This document shows positions 1-11,796 of a stretch of 64,000 bases of DNA, piece after piece; the first letter of the stretch is position 1; the number at the start of each line of letters is the position of its first letter. The notes beneath the pieces were generated by a model that searched no databases, was not told where the DNA came from, and worked only from the letters and a program-made list of their open reading frames with translations. Both the position numbers and the translations under genes were made by a program. This DNA is from Asterias rubens (Eukaryota; Echinodermata; Asteroidea; Forcipulatida; Asteriidae): the NCBI RefSeq assembly GCF_902459465.1, contig NC_047068.1, forward strand, positions 8,990,001 through 9,054,000, given 5' to 3'.

Positions 1-606
1 AATTTGAAATCAAACTGCAATTTCAATTGTAATTGCATTTATATCAAATAATGAGACAAAAATTATTAACATGGGGCCTAACTACAATGACTGTAGGCAA
101 AGAAAAATGAATACATTGTAAATGCACCTGACTACAATTGGTTTATATTTGGACAGTAGCCCACTGTATTATTTCTGGATTTAAATCCAAAGAATTTGCA
201 ACTAACTTTTTAAAGTAATTTTTTCACCTGTTTAAAAATTAAACACAGCTACATGTATAGTGCAAACAATCGATTTTGATTGAGGCTTTATTCACAGCAG
301 AATGAAAAAGACATGTCCTTAACGCCCATTTGTGGGAAAAGCAAACACTCATACCCCCCTCCAAAAACCGTTAGATTCTTTTGTCCATTGAGATCGTTGG
401 TCACCCTTTTCATTGTGTGCGTAACAAAAGACCCTGTACTTAACATGACAATGAGGGCAGAAAGCGCCTAGTTTTGAACCAGTACTACTTCGATCGGTTT
501 GGGTCTTATTATGGTTTTAGACTGAGTCATGTGGGGTTAGGACAAGTGTGTACATCCGTGTTGAGAAATTGAGAGGTATTACATTGCACTGGTATTGATC
601 ATCAAC

Positions 607-690
607 AGGGGGGGGGGCTAAATGTGGGGGCGGGCGGTTAGGAAATGTTTGGGGGGGGGGGTAAATAAATGTGGGGGGGGGTGCGGGAAG
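607..690. repeat. G-rich homopolymer cluster
   Basis: Several runs of 8 to 12 G occur within about 85 bases, separated by short AT-containing spacers. The arrangement fits the G-quadruplex pattern of four G-runs with short loops. Apart from this cluster and the two foldbacks listed below, I see no gene in positions 1-3067; the short open frames there are not supported by motifs or splice sites. Confidence 0.6.
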
Positions 691-2308
691 CCTGTTGGCC
701 CACACCCACTTTTTGTATTCTTATTTATTTTTGTTGGTGGGCGAGCAACAACAATTAGTAAAAATAAAATGAAACAAGTGCCATTCTCATCTAATAGATG
801 AAATTTCAGGGTCTCCCCATACATGTGTCGGGCTGATACGTGCACATTTCAAGACTATTCTCAGAAGGGCAAGTCAGTTTTCCTTTGGTGAAGGGCACGT
901 CAATGAAGACAACATTGATGTTGATAATAACCGGGCCATGGAGACAATTATGTCCGTAATTAGCTACAGGACAAAGTCAGTTGGCTCAATAAGGACAATG
1001 TGCATACAATGTGCTTTAGACTAATCCGCCATCAGAGAACATAAGGAATATAGCTTTAAATGTTCACTGTTTTGGAACATCAAATGTTGGTGTACCAAGA
1101 TCAAAGTTCCTTAATTTATTGAATGACTTATTTCTCCCAAACTTTCAGGCAAAAATACTTCAAGGGAAGTTTTCCAACCTGACCGCCCTTTATACAATAA
1201 TGCACATCCTTTTAAATCCCCAACACGAGAGGTGGTGGAAATACCGATCCATGACAAACACTATGAACGTCATCCACTTTGCTAGTTTCATATTTGAACA
1301 TTGTAACAATGATAGCATCAGGTTTTTAATCAATAATTCTCGTATTAGATTTTTATCGGCTGCATTGTATGAGTCATACCGTTTTTAAAATTAACAAATA
1401 CAGCTGCTGGTAAAACAACTGTGGTCCCCACCCTAGACAGAATACTGTAGAGTTCATGAACCACACTGGCATGTAGCGCACATATTTTATGTACGTCATA
1501 AACACTCATTCATGGAAAAGATAATGGATTTTGACAATTGATGGTCTAAAAATGTTTGTGCAGTGAAATGTCTGACAAGATTTGAAAGACTTGAAAAATC
1601 AATGACAAATCGTAAATTGTAATACTACTATCTTTTGACTCGAATGAATTATTTCCACCAAGAATAACATTCTTCCACACACATCAATTCTTTTTAAAGA
1701 ACGCTCTACAGACATTTGTTGTACTGGATGTGTTTCTCTGCGCAATAAATTTCAATAAATAAAAATAAAAAAAATTATTCTCGGATAGCTTTCAGTTTCT
1801 AGCCTGGAGTTTCGTCTAGAAACAGAAGGCTGTTTTTGGCAAATGCCACCCAAGTAGATTACTTTTAAGTACTTCTGTTATTTAAAGTCTATACTTTGCT
1901 GGGGAACCAAGCAGTGAAAGCACATTGTTTGGTCGTTATGGCTCCAAAGTTTTAACATCTATATTTTTTAACATAAGCGACTATAAAAACGACCAATGTC
2001 AAAAGGGAAGCATGATGTATTATGACTAATGGCAACGTGTATGAGAAAAGTCCATAGCAGCCCAACATTAATGGACGAGACAACACTAATCCTACCTAGA
2101 ACTATGAGGTTTGTTTTACTATCAAGTATCTGCTATCGCTTCCACGAACCATGACTATGAAATTTGTGGAGACAATAGTAGCTGAACAACCTCAACATTG
2201 GTCTCCCTCCGCTTATTACATGGGGCTAGGGGGAGACCCTCCCCCTTCGGGCAGAAGAGGTCATGGCCTCTCCTGCTTTGGAATGTCTCTATTCTCAACT
2301 GTTCTCCA

Positions 2309-2475
2309 TGGTTCTACCATAGACCTTATTGCAAATACCAATGCGCAAGCGCAGACTGTTGAATGAGGTGCATTGTGGGATAGATATCGATCAAATTTTG
2401 ATATCAGCTAGACCACAATGCACCTAATTCCAAGCTTCACGCGTGCGCCCCAGTATTTGCGAAAAGGTCTATGGA
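2309..2475. repeat. Foldback (MITE-like) element
   Basis: An inverted-repeat element. The left arm starts near CCATAGACCTTATTGCAAAT and the right arm ends with its imperfect complement ATTTGCGAAAAGGTCTATGG. A second inner pair, AGGTGCATTGTGG and CCACAATGCACCT, brackets a short centre containing two ATATC-type palindromes. There is no coding capacity, so this is probably a non-autonomous DNA transposon. Confidence 0.6.
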
Positions 2476-2600
2476 GCTATAAGGTTCTACCAATACCATG
2501 GTTCTTATACAACAAAGCTTTTGAAATAAACATCTAAAACAATGCCTGATTTTCCTACACTACAATTTCTAATAATATAGTATAATATCAAGGGATAACA

Positions 2601-2716
2601 TTCCGTATGGCGCCACCACTTTTTTACTAATTTTTACAAAAAAGGATATCTCATTGAGGTAAATTAGATACTATATTATTTCATATGGAATGAAAAAGTG
2701 GTGGCGCCATACGGAA
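2601..2716. repeat. Foldback (MITE-like) element with 24-bp perfect arms
   Basis: A 116-bp hairpin element. The arm TTCCGTATGGCGCCACCACT is matched at the far end by its exact complement AGTGGTGGCGCCATACGGAA, with complementary T and A runs just inside. The AT-rich centre is about 65 bp. No other copy was noticed in this window. Confidence 0.65.
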
Positions 2717-3067
2717 ACTTTTCCATATCAAGTTACATTTCTCAGTTCATTGACTCTTGAATAGGGCCCTCCTTAGTTCAAATCATTGTTCATAAATTTC
2801 CATTTTAGTAAAAAAATTTGCAGGCAAAATTTTCAAAACATGGGGGTCCTTCCTCCTGATCAAAATACACCAACTTAGTCCATGGAAGAAGGAAAATCCT
2901 CCATGCTTAGTCCAGCTACCAAACCTCCTAAATTGTATAATCGTGTATTGTACTCAACAGAAAACATGAACACATCTAGCTGACTGCCGCTGCCGACATC
3001 AATTTGTGAATCTGTTTGTATCCTGTTAATCCTGGCAACTGACTGACTATCAAATAGAAGTACTCAC

Positions 3068-3187
3068 GTCTTGATCGTGAACTCCGAAGTCTTTCGCCAA
3101 ATCTGCAAATCTATCCGCCGTGATGTACCCGAGGTTTCCTTCGTCCAGAGCCTCAAAAACAGTCCTAAGATGCCGATCAGAGGCCAT
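3068..3187 (-). CDS. EF-hand-like protein, first coding exon (partial gene)
   Basis: On the minus strand an ATG at 3187 in good context (GGCCATGG) opens a 40-codon frame that runs exactly to a strong splice donor (GAC followed by GTGAGTA) at 3067. The peptide contains FEALDEGNLGYITADRF, which has the helix-loop-helix layout of an EF-hand: an acidic residue, Gly at the loop centre, then Y-I-T-x-D-x-F. The loop is not fully canonical, so calcium binding is uncertain. The exon ends in phase 0. Downstream exons would lie at lower coordinates and I could not identify any within positions 1-3067, so the gene probably continues beyond the window. Proteins that begin with a short EF-hand exon include Rab11-FIP, ninein and RASEF types, but I cannot choose among them. 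Confidence 0.55.
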
Positions 3188-5570
3188 GGCCTAAATAAGA
3201 TTATCAATTCCTTTCTCCATGAAAGACTTGCCTCACAATTTCGCTGACATTTTCGAGGAAACTCCGGGAGGAAAATTCAAGCGTTGCTTTCGTATCCTGT
3301 TGTTACCGCATCATCAGCTGTGTGCGTGTGTTGTGTCTGCTGCTGTTTTGTGTACATTTTCCTTACCGTCCCGTATAAAGGACCGCACCACGCGCTAAAC
3401 ATAAACTTGTACAAGCCTGTCTGTCACTACTTTATTGCGGTACCTCCCAACGTTGGGATAATCATGGAGGAATAAATTAGAATAAAATCTTGGATCGCCA
3501 ATTCAAAAATCGCCGTAAAAACTTTGGCTTATTATTGCAGTGGTTTTGCACTGTTTTTGGTATGAGTACTGTTTTTATAGTTTATCGTCAACACCCCACC
3601 CATAAGATAACAGTTTAATTATCATATTCTCACAACAGCTCAAAAGTTACAAAGGACTTGGAGCAACTTTAAAACACAGCGTTTGTTGACTTTCATCTTT
3701 GGTCAACCATGGAGGATGGGTCACCAACTCAATTTCTAAAAAACTTGTGTTTCGGTCACTTCAAGGCTAAGGTCTATTCGCGAAAAGATTCAAGGTGAAT
3801 CAGCTATAATAGACTCAAACAATGGATGTCTGACAAACAATAATAAAGTGTGACGCATACTGTGTATGTGTTATTGGTGGTGGTTTGGGACGGAGGGGGG
3901 GGGGGGGGGGGGGGGGGCTAGATGCAACTCGGAGAACACATCGTTTTAGAGGTAGATAGTGATGGATTATCGGTGACAACCTCCACGATACAAGCTAGAT
4001 TCAGGAAGATAAATTACCATAGTCAAAGTTACATACATTATATCGTACATGTTACTCCTTTTTAATCTGATTAATTGAACTCTGAACTTGTCACTCACAT
4101 AACCGTTAAATTTAACAATGAGAGTGTAGGGCAACATCACCCCCCCCCCCCCCAAAAAAAAAAAAAAAAAAAAAAAAAACTCGTGATTTTAAAGTTCAAG
4201 CATCGGAGATAAATGATGGTTGGAGTAATTACAAACATACAATTTGGATAGTGTTTTTTTTTCTGTGCAAGAACTTTATTGAGTGCGAAAGTGGTACATT
4301 CAATAGCCATGAAACGTTTAAAAATATTCTTTAAAAAAATAAAAGAATAAAATGAAAGAATAAACGAACTACATAAGAATACATAAATAAGTAGCAACAA
4401 ATAATAAGGAATAGCTAAATAAAAAAAAGTCAACAAATTAATTAACAAATATAATAATAAGAGATATGGGCCTATATATAAGCAAACAACATCATTTTTT
4501 TTTTTTTTTCATTTTCAGCGATTTCATCTCAGTTATTGTACCGTATGATATACTGCATAACCAAAAGAGGGCGCTATTCTATACTAACGGGGCCGGCCAA
4601 AATAAATTGACTAATAGAACTGTGAGGTAGGCCAACGCTGAGTAAACTAATCATAGCAAAATGTAGGAGCATTTTTTTTTAAACAAAGTAACTACAGGAC
4701 AAAAATGTAATATTGACATGCCTGCACATTTACATTGAGCCTCCTCTCAAATAATCCATTGTTTTTTTTTTAAATAATAATAATAATAATGTTATAAACA
4801 CTGGGTGCAGGAGAACTACTTTTAGGAAAATTAATGGTTTTACAAATTTACGTGGTAAGAAAGAATATTCCAGAAATGTGTAAACCTCACTAGTTTAGTA
4901 ATTCTTAGACGGCCTCTTTAAGAATTAAATCAGTTTCAGATACTTTAAACAAAATTGAGAAACATTTTACTTCGAAGTTATCATGGTTATATAAAAAGAT
5001 ACAATTTTTTTGCCTCCAAAACAAATTTGAAAATAAAAGGCTTTACTGCGGTAACGCTTCTCAGATTGTGTATTCCTTTAGGAATTATTCTGTATTTCTG
5101 CGTCGGACATTCGCTCCGGAGTTCAGGGGATATCTATAACGCAACCACCTTTTGAAATGAAATTTTCACTGGTAAATAATTGTTATTGTACGTACACTTA
5201 ACTAACATTAATACATTTTTGGTTTTTGCTGGCCGTGTAAGAACTTTATGTAATCCGCCATCTTGGTCACGAGAGAATAGTGAGAAGAAAAAAAAAACGA
5301 TTACAAATTTTGCATTGTATCGATGCCAAAACAAACAAATTAATGAATAAAACGCTCACTGAGCGATAAACTCCAAACGCGAAATTAGATTATTTATTTC
5401 TCATCAAATATGAAATTTCAGACAGAAATATTTCAAGGGATGTTTATCATCATCATTAGAACGTGTAAGTTGGGGGTGTTTGAAGTTGTCTTTCCCACGA
5501 AGTTGGTTCATAACTGTGTTGTCTCCTACAACCACATACTGATTCGATCATTCTGTCTTTTAAACCGTCA
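3188..5570. other. Intergenic, no gene seen
   Basis: This stretch upstream of the EF-hand exon holds an uninterrupted run of about 24 G (3894-3917), adjoining runs of C and A at 4139-4179, and AT-rich DNA with an (AAT)n tract near 4772-4788. The short frames across it lack start context, splice sites and motifs. Confidence 0.5.
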
Positions 5571-5577
5571 AGTTTGT

Positions 5578-5845
5578 TTTCAAGGAACACGTTGCCTTGG
5601 ATCGGTCGAGTTGGTCTTTGAAAAGCGTTTGTAACCGTTTGTTATGAAGTACATTATGGTTAGAAAGATGTTTTAAAGTAGAATACAATGATCTACACAA
5701 ATTTGCCTCGAAATTGCGTGGTTTTCCTTTTACTTTGCGAACTAACACCGTCGGCCATTTTTGGGAGTCAAAAATTTGACTCCCATAAAACAAATGGCCG
5801 ACCGTGTTAGTCGGCAAGGTAAAACGAAAACCACGCAATTTGGAG
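5578..5845. repeat. Foldback MITE, family B (AAGGAACACGTTGCC termini)
   Basis: A palindromic element centred near 5770, where GGGAGTCAAAAATTTGACTCCC forms the tip of the hairpin. The left arm runs from AAGGAACACGTTGCCTTGG through the CCGTTTGTTATGAAG and TGCCTCGAAATTGCG blocks. The right arm is cut off after CCACGCAATTTGGAG, where lectin-gene upstream flank begins. Related copies or half copies lie near 16.96, 20.19, 23.38, 24.86, 28.13, 44.64, 46.04 and 54.44 kb. Confidence 0.7.
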
Positions 5846-6091
5846 TGTCACTCTAAACACAGTTTTCCCACAAGTGTCATCAAAATACCATAGGTTACCA
5901 CACCATGTAAAATGACACGTACCCGTCGCACGAGTGACAAGCTCAGTTGTGTTATATATTTACCTTCGTGCTTGAACAATAATTTTGGAGAGAGCACAAT
6001 GGTGTTTACATTTCGAACTATTGGTGCGTAAGTAAATTTTGCAAATTAGCTGGCTACAGCCAAACGGTTGGGATGGCAACCTGAAAACACA
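5846..6091 (-). other. Relic upstream flank of a lost lectin gene
   Basis: This stretch matches the DNA immediately upstream of the lectin genes at 11344-11525 and 13191-13919 (compare 11555-11796 and 13955-14198), including blocks ATACCATAGGTTACCACACC and ATTTTGGAGAGAGCACAATGG. No lectin reading frame remains beside it. In its place is the family B foldback. I read it as the left edge of the duplicated array unit after loss of its gene. Confidence 0.6.
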
Positions 6092-6791
6092 CAATAATAA
6101 TAATACAATCGAAGTCTTATATAGCGCACGTATCTACTAAACAACGTACTATTTGTTTATACAAACTTTCAGAAAGATAGGTTATTGCAGTGATGAATTT
6201 TGAAACCCAATTAGTTGGCACATTATAAGAATTTACAAGGTGCTGTGTCGCATACAGCAGCCACAGCCAGGAAAACCGGGGTGAACTCCTTCTCTTTTCG
6301 ATAAGTGCACTGGGTTCGTTTACATGCGTTTACACAACACATGGGACCAACGGCTTTACGTCCCATCCGAAAGACGAAGCAATGGTTAAGTGTCTTGCTT
6401 AAAGACACTGGATACTATTGGTAATTGTCAAAAGACCAGTCGTCCCACTTGTTGTATCACCCTTGTCACACGAAGTTGTGTGCGTTCAGATGCTTGATTT
6501 TGAGACCTCAAATTCTAAACCTGAGGTCTCGTAATCAAATTCGTGGAAAATTACTTCTTTCTCAAAAACTACTCCACTTCAGCCGTTTCTCACAATGTTT
6601 TATTCTACCAACCTCTCCCCATTGCTCGTTACCAAGTAAGGTTTTACGCTAATAATTATTTTGAGTAATGACCAATAGTGTCCACTGCCTTTAAGGAAAG
6701 TGTCACGGCTTGGGATTCGAACCCACACTCTGCTGATCAGAAACACCAGAGTTTGAATTCGGTGCTCCTAATCGCTCGGCCACGAAACTTC
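6092..6791 (-). mobile_element. tRNA-Leu-like SINE, copy 1, carrying a nested MITE
   Basis: Read on the minus strand, the tRNA-like head is at the right end (GGCCGAGCGATTAGGAGCAC, then GGTTCGAATCCC as box B). It is followed by a body and an (ATT)n tail at the left end. A 296-bp family A foldback interrupts the body at 6399-6694. The same SINE recurs at 11797-12604 and 14199-15012, each with the nested element at the same site, and at 48434-48886 without it. Confidence 0.7.
6399..6694. mobile_element. Foldback MITE, family A (AGGCACTGGACAC termini)
   Basis: The element sits between two TTAA copies inside the SINE; the uninterrupted SINE at 48434-48886 has a single TTAA at that position. Its ends are complementary (ACACTGGATACTATTGG and CCAATAGTGTCCACTGCC). 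The family averages about 380 bp; this copy has lost some left-arm sequence near 6455. Confidence 0.8.
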
Positions 6792-7377
6792 CACAAGTGT
6801 CACCGATGTTTTAAAGAGCCAGTCAAGAGACAATAAGAGCACACCGAGATCCTGGGGACTATTGTAGTTATTATATATTATTCTGATCCAATTTAGCCAG
6901 GGCAGAATTATCCCAGTTCACACCGGTCGCACGGAGAGTGGGCGGGGTGGGGGGGGGGGTTCAGCCGATGGGTGTCTTCCTTTGAAAATGCTGTTTGTCT
7001 TTATCTAATGAAGTTGATTTATGCTGTCTCTTACACATGCACTTAATGCTTCAGTTAGTCTATTGTATATTCTGTTTTAAACTGCCAAAGTTTGTTTTAA
7101 ACTGTCTCGGAGTAAACGCACTATTGAAGGTGTTCCCTGTCGGTTCATGCCGGTCATTGCCGGTGATTAGACTGCCGTGAAGAACAAAACAGATTGGTGT
7201 GAATTGAAATACTCATACAAGTCAAAAGTGAAAGTTCAGCTGAATACAGTGCTGCCTAAACTTGCTGCTAAATCAGGAAATATTCATGGCGACTTCACAG
7301 GAACGTCGAATACATCCACGGTGAGTGATTTCAGCGGGTATCGTATCTCTGGCCACATCAATCGCTAACGGACACCG

Positions 7378-7736
7378 TTATAGTTCAAAGTAGACACAAC
7401 CCTCAATATCCTTGCAGGCTGACCTCCACACAACCAAACTCCTTCTTGAACAACATCTGTGCAGCCGATCCACATACCAACGCTCTCTTTCACTGCCCAT
7501 TCGTAGATGAAGTGGTTTTCTTCTCTTGAATCAGGCACTACGAGGTTGCTCCCTGGTCGCTTGCATATCGCATCGGCTTGCATCCAGTTCATCTTATCAG
7601 GGAGTAAGATGTAGCAAGACTCACGCCATTTTACCCAGCCAGTTGGACACGAGGAGAGGACGATACCAATGCGTTGCATTGTCGTCAATATTAAGAGATG
7701 AAACAGAATGGTATTCATGCTTTGAAGAAACAACAT
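7378..7736 (-). pseudogene. C-type lectin-PAN gene, internally deleted
   Basis: The frame opens at 7736 with a family-typical signal peptide (MLFLQSMNTILFHLLIL) and reads through the first half of the CTLD, including CPTGWVKW, the AICK cysteine, WIGC and GVWLCGGQPA. It then jumps to the last codons of the gene, read out of frame. About 370 bp encoding the rest of the CTLD and nearly all of the PAN domain are missing. At the junction both parents carry CAAG, suggesting microhomology-mediated deletion. The old stop codon is still recognisable at 7378-7380. The product would lack the second half of the CTLD, so I treat it as a pseudogene, though a short secreted peptide could still be made. Confidence 0.8.
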
Positions 7737-7803
7737 TATCTTGCTGCTCATCAACTCGGGTCTTGTCACTTATAAACACGGTCTGCCTACTGAATTTAAA
7801 GTG

Positions 7804-7970
7804 ACATACGACACCACACCATAGGCCTTTCGTCGCAACATGGTCAAAATAGACGAGCTCGGTTGTTTACATACGACACCACACCATAGGCCTTTTGTCA
7901 CAACATGGTCAAAATAGACGAGCTCGGTTGTTTACATACTACACCACACAATAGACCCTTCGTAGACAAG
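7804..7970. repeat. 65-bp tandem repeat, about 2.5 copies
   Basis: The unit beginning ACATACGACACCACACCATA recurs at 7804, 7869 and, more diverged, 7934, a regular 65-bp period. It lies just upstream of the truncated lectin gene on the minus strand, within its 5' flank, and expands sequence present once in the other lectin flanks. Confidence 0.75.
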
Positions 7971-8107
7971 CTGAGTTGTTGCTATCCTAAACTGACGAGT
8001 TACTTGGAGCTTATGGCACGTATAACTTATAAAAACACTTTATTACCAAACCGTAATGACAAAGGCCCGTTATCCGTTCGACAAGCTCAGTTATTGGTTC
8101 TTTATTA

Positions 8108-9226
8108 AATTTCTAGCATACACTTATTTATTGGAGATACCCTTGGGACTGTTGTTAGCATAAAGACCTTCACATTGTTCGCAAAATTAGCTATACGGGC
8201 AACCGGAAAACCTCTTGTACCTGACATTTTCAAGGATCTGTATCAAAGATAGCATGAACACAACAGGGGATATTAACTATGGATCCACGGCCCATCTCAT
8301 AATAGCCACCAACAAAGGATCGTGCGAGCTTGGCTTCGCACATCACAATACGCCTACTTCGGACTCAATATTGCCACGATGACGTCAGACTGTTCTTAAT
8401 GGACACGAAGCAACCATGTTGGGGAATTAATTAACCGATTTTGTGAATTTTTTTAGGGTTTTATTTGAGCCACGGGAATGATTTGTTGAAATCAGTGAGT
8501 AAAGTTGCGCAGCTAGCGACAGAATCGAGACCTCTAAAAGTCAGAGTAATGAGGCTTATATTTTATGCAAATGAATATAACACTAAGAATACGTTCACTG
8601 TGTAGTCTAGGATCGGTTCCCGTCATGGGGGGGGGGGGGGGGGCGTTCAGCAGGAACTAATGAAAGCGGAAAAGCATTCATCAAATTCTATCAAAATGTA
8701 TAAATCAATGGAACGATTTTTTATTTCTAAACACATAATTACAATAACACAGCACTTTCAAATTATATTGTTTATGGAATAACAACACGGAGATTAGAGT
8801 TAAAAACACGTTTGGCTAGTACACAAAATATTGACTGCTTAGAGTGCTATGGTTAAAACTACGACTCCCGAGGTGATCCCCGGAGAGTTCTATTTTAGAA
8901 TAGAACGGTCCGGGGATCACCGAACTTGAAACTCAAGAAAACATGTAATTTTTAGAAAACGGAGTCCAAAAATCTTTGAGGGCGCACTTGGTATCCTTGT
9001 ACGAGAGCACGAGAGTTACGGCAATTTGCGATTCAGAAGCCATTTTATTCCCCAAGAAACGCACGGACGAACACGGAGTAGTCGGCCCATTAGGTTGGGA
9101 GACAACATGGCGTCCAGCAATCACGTGACAAAAAACTGCATTTTTTTGTTTCACCTTCGTGTCGCAACTCCCTCAGTACACAGCTCCGCCCTGCAATAGC
9201 AACACATTATTTGCCGATCATTTGGG
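8108..9226. other. Intergenic, no gene seen
   Basis: Apart from the hairpin at 8872-8921 and a G homopolymer at about 8626-8643, I see nothing identifiable here. Open frames are short and without motifs. Confidence 0.4.
8872..8921. repeat. Short nested hairpin
   Basis: GGTGATCCCCGG at the left is matched by CCGGGGATCACC at the right, and GTTCTATT by AATAGAAC inside them. The result is a 50-bp near-perfect hairpin with a 4-5 nt tip. Confidence 0.65.
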
Positions 9227-9227
9227 T

Positions 9228-9545
9228 GACATGATTGGCTTGTTGGCTCGCCTCTTACCAAGGTGACCCCGGTTCGATTCCCGGACAGGGCCATATGTGA
9301 GTTGAGTTGTGCGTTGGTTCTCTGCTGTGCCATGAGGGTTCTCCAGAACATTCGGTTTTCCCCCCCTCGGGAAAAATCAAACACTTTCGATCTTTGGCTA
9401 TGCTTCGTGGTTATAATGGGTTGATGTGGCTGGCAGCCAAAGGGGCCCTTGCATGCCTGCTTCTCTAACACGTTGTAGCCGCGTCATTCGCAATATTCAG
9501 CACTTCGCTGTGAGTAAGGTTTTGTTTAGCCCCCCCCCCCAAAAA
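9228..9545 (+). mobile_element. tRNA-derived SINE (second type)
   Basis: A Pol III-like head is visible: an A-box-like stretch (TTGGCTTGTTGGCTCG), then box B GGTTCGATTCCCGG in a tRNA T-arm context. A non-coding body follows, ending in C and A homopolymers near 9531-9553 that resemble a SINE tail. The minus-strand frame across it (9151-9471) is the usual false ORF over a tRNA-like sequence. Confidence 0.6.
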
Positions 9546-10094
9546 AAAAAAAACAAAATAAATAAATAAAAAAAATTATGTTATGTTAAACGCAACGAGT
9601 TTGATAATAGGAGGCGTTGAGAACAAAAATGTGCATTGTCATTATCATCCAGATATAAAGTTGAATTGTACTTAGTGCTCAGGATTTAAGGAAAAAGACT
9701 ATTGACGTTATTGGCGTCAATAATTTGTGAAAATTGGTCAAGAAGATTACGTCACAAGACGCATGTGCGTGGACTGTCCAATCACACACACACGATGGTG
9801 CATTGCAGTTGCTTTTGCCAACTTTCTGCAATTTGAGGAATAAATGAAACAATTCAATAATTTATGTCAAATGAATTCAGGACCTAACACGACTGCGCTC
9901 CTACAATAAAATTGAGTAGTTTCTACATAGCAGTATGGGTGCCAAACAATAATGTTGCGAGAGGAATCTACTTCACAAAAAAATATCGACTTGTGATTAT
10001 AAAGTTTTCTCTTCATAAAACCTGTATATCGCCGTGTATTATTTACTGTTGACTCCAGTTAAACTGGTGTATTTCAAGCGAATACACACTTAAG

Positions 10095-10440
10095 GTTCTT
10101 CTCACTGGATGTATCTCAACATATTATGCATTATAACACACCTGTGGAAATTTGAGCTCAATTTGTAGACGAAGTTGCGAGATAATAATGAAGAAAAAAA
10201 ACCTTGTCATACGAAAGTTGTGTGCTTTAAGATGCTTATTTTCGAGACCTCAAAATCTAGTTCTGAGGTCTCGGAATCAAATTCGTGTAAAATTACTTCT
10301 ATCTCGAAAACTACGTCACTTCAGAGGGAGCCGTTTCTCACAATGTTTTATACTATCAACCTCTCCCCATTACTCGTTACCAAGTAAGGTTTTATGCTAA
10401 CAATTGATTTGAGTAATGACCAATAGTGTCAACTGCCTTT
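10095..10440. mobile_element. Foldback MITE, family A, left end eroded
   Basis: The central and right parts match the family: GAGACCT inverted pair at the centre, GGGAGCCGTTTCTCACAATG, CTCCCCATTACTCGTTACCAAG, and an ending CCAATAGTGTCAACTGCC. The outer left terminus is replaced by unrelated DNA. Positions 9546-10094 contain nothing I can identify. Confidence 0.7.
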
Positions 10441-10739
10441 GTTTACCTAACTATCTGATGATGCCTGTAATTTGTGCAAGAAAGAAGATGGCAGCCGTCT
10501 CTTTACGAAACATCCACCCGAGCCAAAATGGCCCTACGTGACGTTAATTGCTATTAAGAATCCGTCGATTTTTGTTAACATCTGCGGTTTAAAGTCACCT
10601 GGAAGTGGTATTTTGTCAAAATAAAGCTTTTGTCACTAAAATATGTGTTTTGATGAGTGGAATATTAGTAAAACAATAAATTAACTTAAGGTTTATAACA
10701 AATTAGTTTCCATGTTATTTACTCGAGAGGGCGCTGATC

Positions 10740-11246
10740 GCGACGTCAATCGAGGCGCGATGAATCGCATGTTCAGTGCCAGCACAAGATAGTGAGGCTT
10801 GGCGCAAGCTAAAAACATACCCTCAAAGTTGATTGAAACAATACCTGATTTTTTTCACGTTAGGCAAATGCTCCTTTAGGTTCGTTACGTCTTTCTGGTA
10901 CCTTCTTCCACTTCCCCACTAGATGGAAAAATTGTTAGGATGGCGTCATGTTTTAGAAAAGAACTTTTCTCTTCATGTCAAAATGTGTATTGTATTCGAC
11001 CGGATTCTTGCAGCACGACGCGTCGTGACGGATCGGAGTGTTTGCTGCACAGCGCTGGAAAAGACGTCGGACCGGACCATATTGCAAACTGACCCCAGCT
11101 TTAGTTGTTTTGCTGCATCAAGCAGCAATACACCTGGTCGACATTGCCGGAAAAATGAAAACAAAAAAAAACTTTTTCGAAACGTACAAACTCACGACTA
11201 GGACTTGAATGTTAGATCGAGGCAAAGTCTGCCTCGATTGACGTCA
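10740..11246. repeat. Possible long inverted-repeat-bounded element
   Basis: GACGTCAATCGAGGC near 10741 and its complement GCCTCGATTGACGTC near 11230 bracket about 500 bp. The enclosed 92-codon frame (10923-11201) resembles nothing I know. Only the terminal inverted repeats support an element, so this is tentative. The rest of 10441-11343 holds no recognisable gene. Confidence 0.3.
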
Positions 11247-11343
11247 CAAAATGGGTAGGCGGAGTCACCCCACACAACTTTTTTTTAAAGCATATAAATC
11301 GTTTAAAACAATTACTCAAAAAAATGTATTGTTCAAGAACATA

Positions 11344-11525
11344 CTCTTGCATGCCGCCTCGGCTTGTATCCAGTTCATCTTCTCAGGGAGTAAGATGTAG
11401 CAAGACTGACGCCATTTTACCCAGCCAATTGGACAAGAGGAGAGGACGATAACAATGCTTTGTACTGTCATCAATATCAAGAGATGAAACAGAATGAAAT
11501 TCTTTCTTTGAAGAAAAAACATCAT
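11344..11525 (-). pseudogene. C-type lectin-PAN gene, 5' fragment
   Basis: An ATGATG start at 11525 begins a family-typical signal peptide and the CTLD N-terminus (CPIGWVKWRQSCYILL, then AEAACK). Similarity to the other copies stops abruptly about 180 bp in, just after the first long-range CTLD cysteine. Beyond this breakpoint, toward lower coordinates, the sequence is unrelated. The usual lectin upstream flank is intact at 11530-11796. The missing 3' part covers more than two thirds of the protein, so it cannot encode a folded lectin. Confidence 0.8.
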
Positions 11526-11796
11526 CTTGATGCACAACAACTCTGGTTTCCATGTCACTCTAAACACAGTTTTCCACAAGTGTCATCAAAACACCATAGG
11601 TTACCACACCATGTAAAATGACACGTACCCGTCGCACGAACGACAAGCTCAGTTGTGTTGTTTATTTACCTTCATGCTTGAACAATAATTTTGGAGAGAG
11701 CACAATGGTGATACACTTCGAACTGCTGGTGCGTAAGTAAATTTTGCAAATTAGCTGGCTACAGCCAAACGGTTGGGATGGCAACCAGAAAACACA

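Noticed and set aside
1119-1388. 89-codon plus-strand frame
   Set aside because: No recognisable motif, poor start context and AT-rich composition like its surroundings.
7804-7970. CRISPR-like array
   Set aside because: The 65-bp units are directly adjacent without unique spacers, and the genome is eukaryotic.
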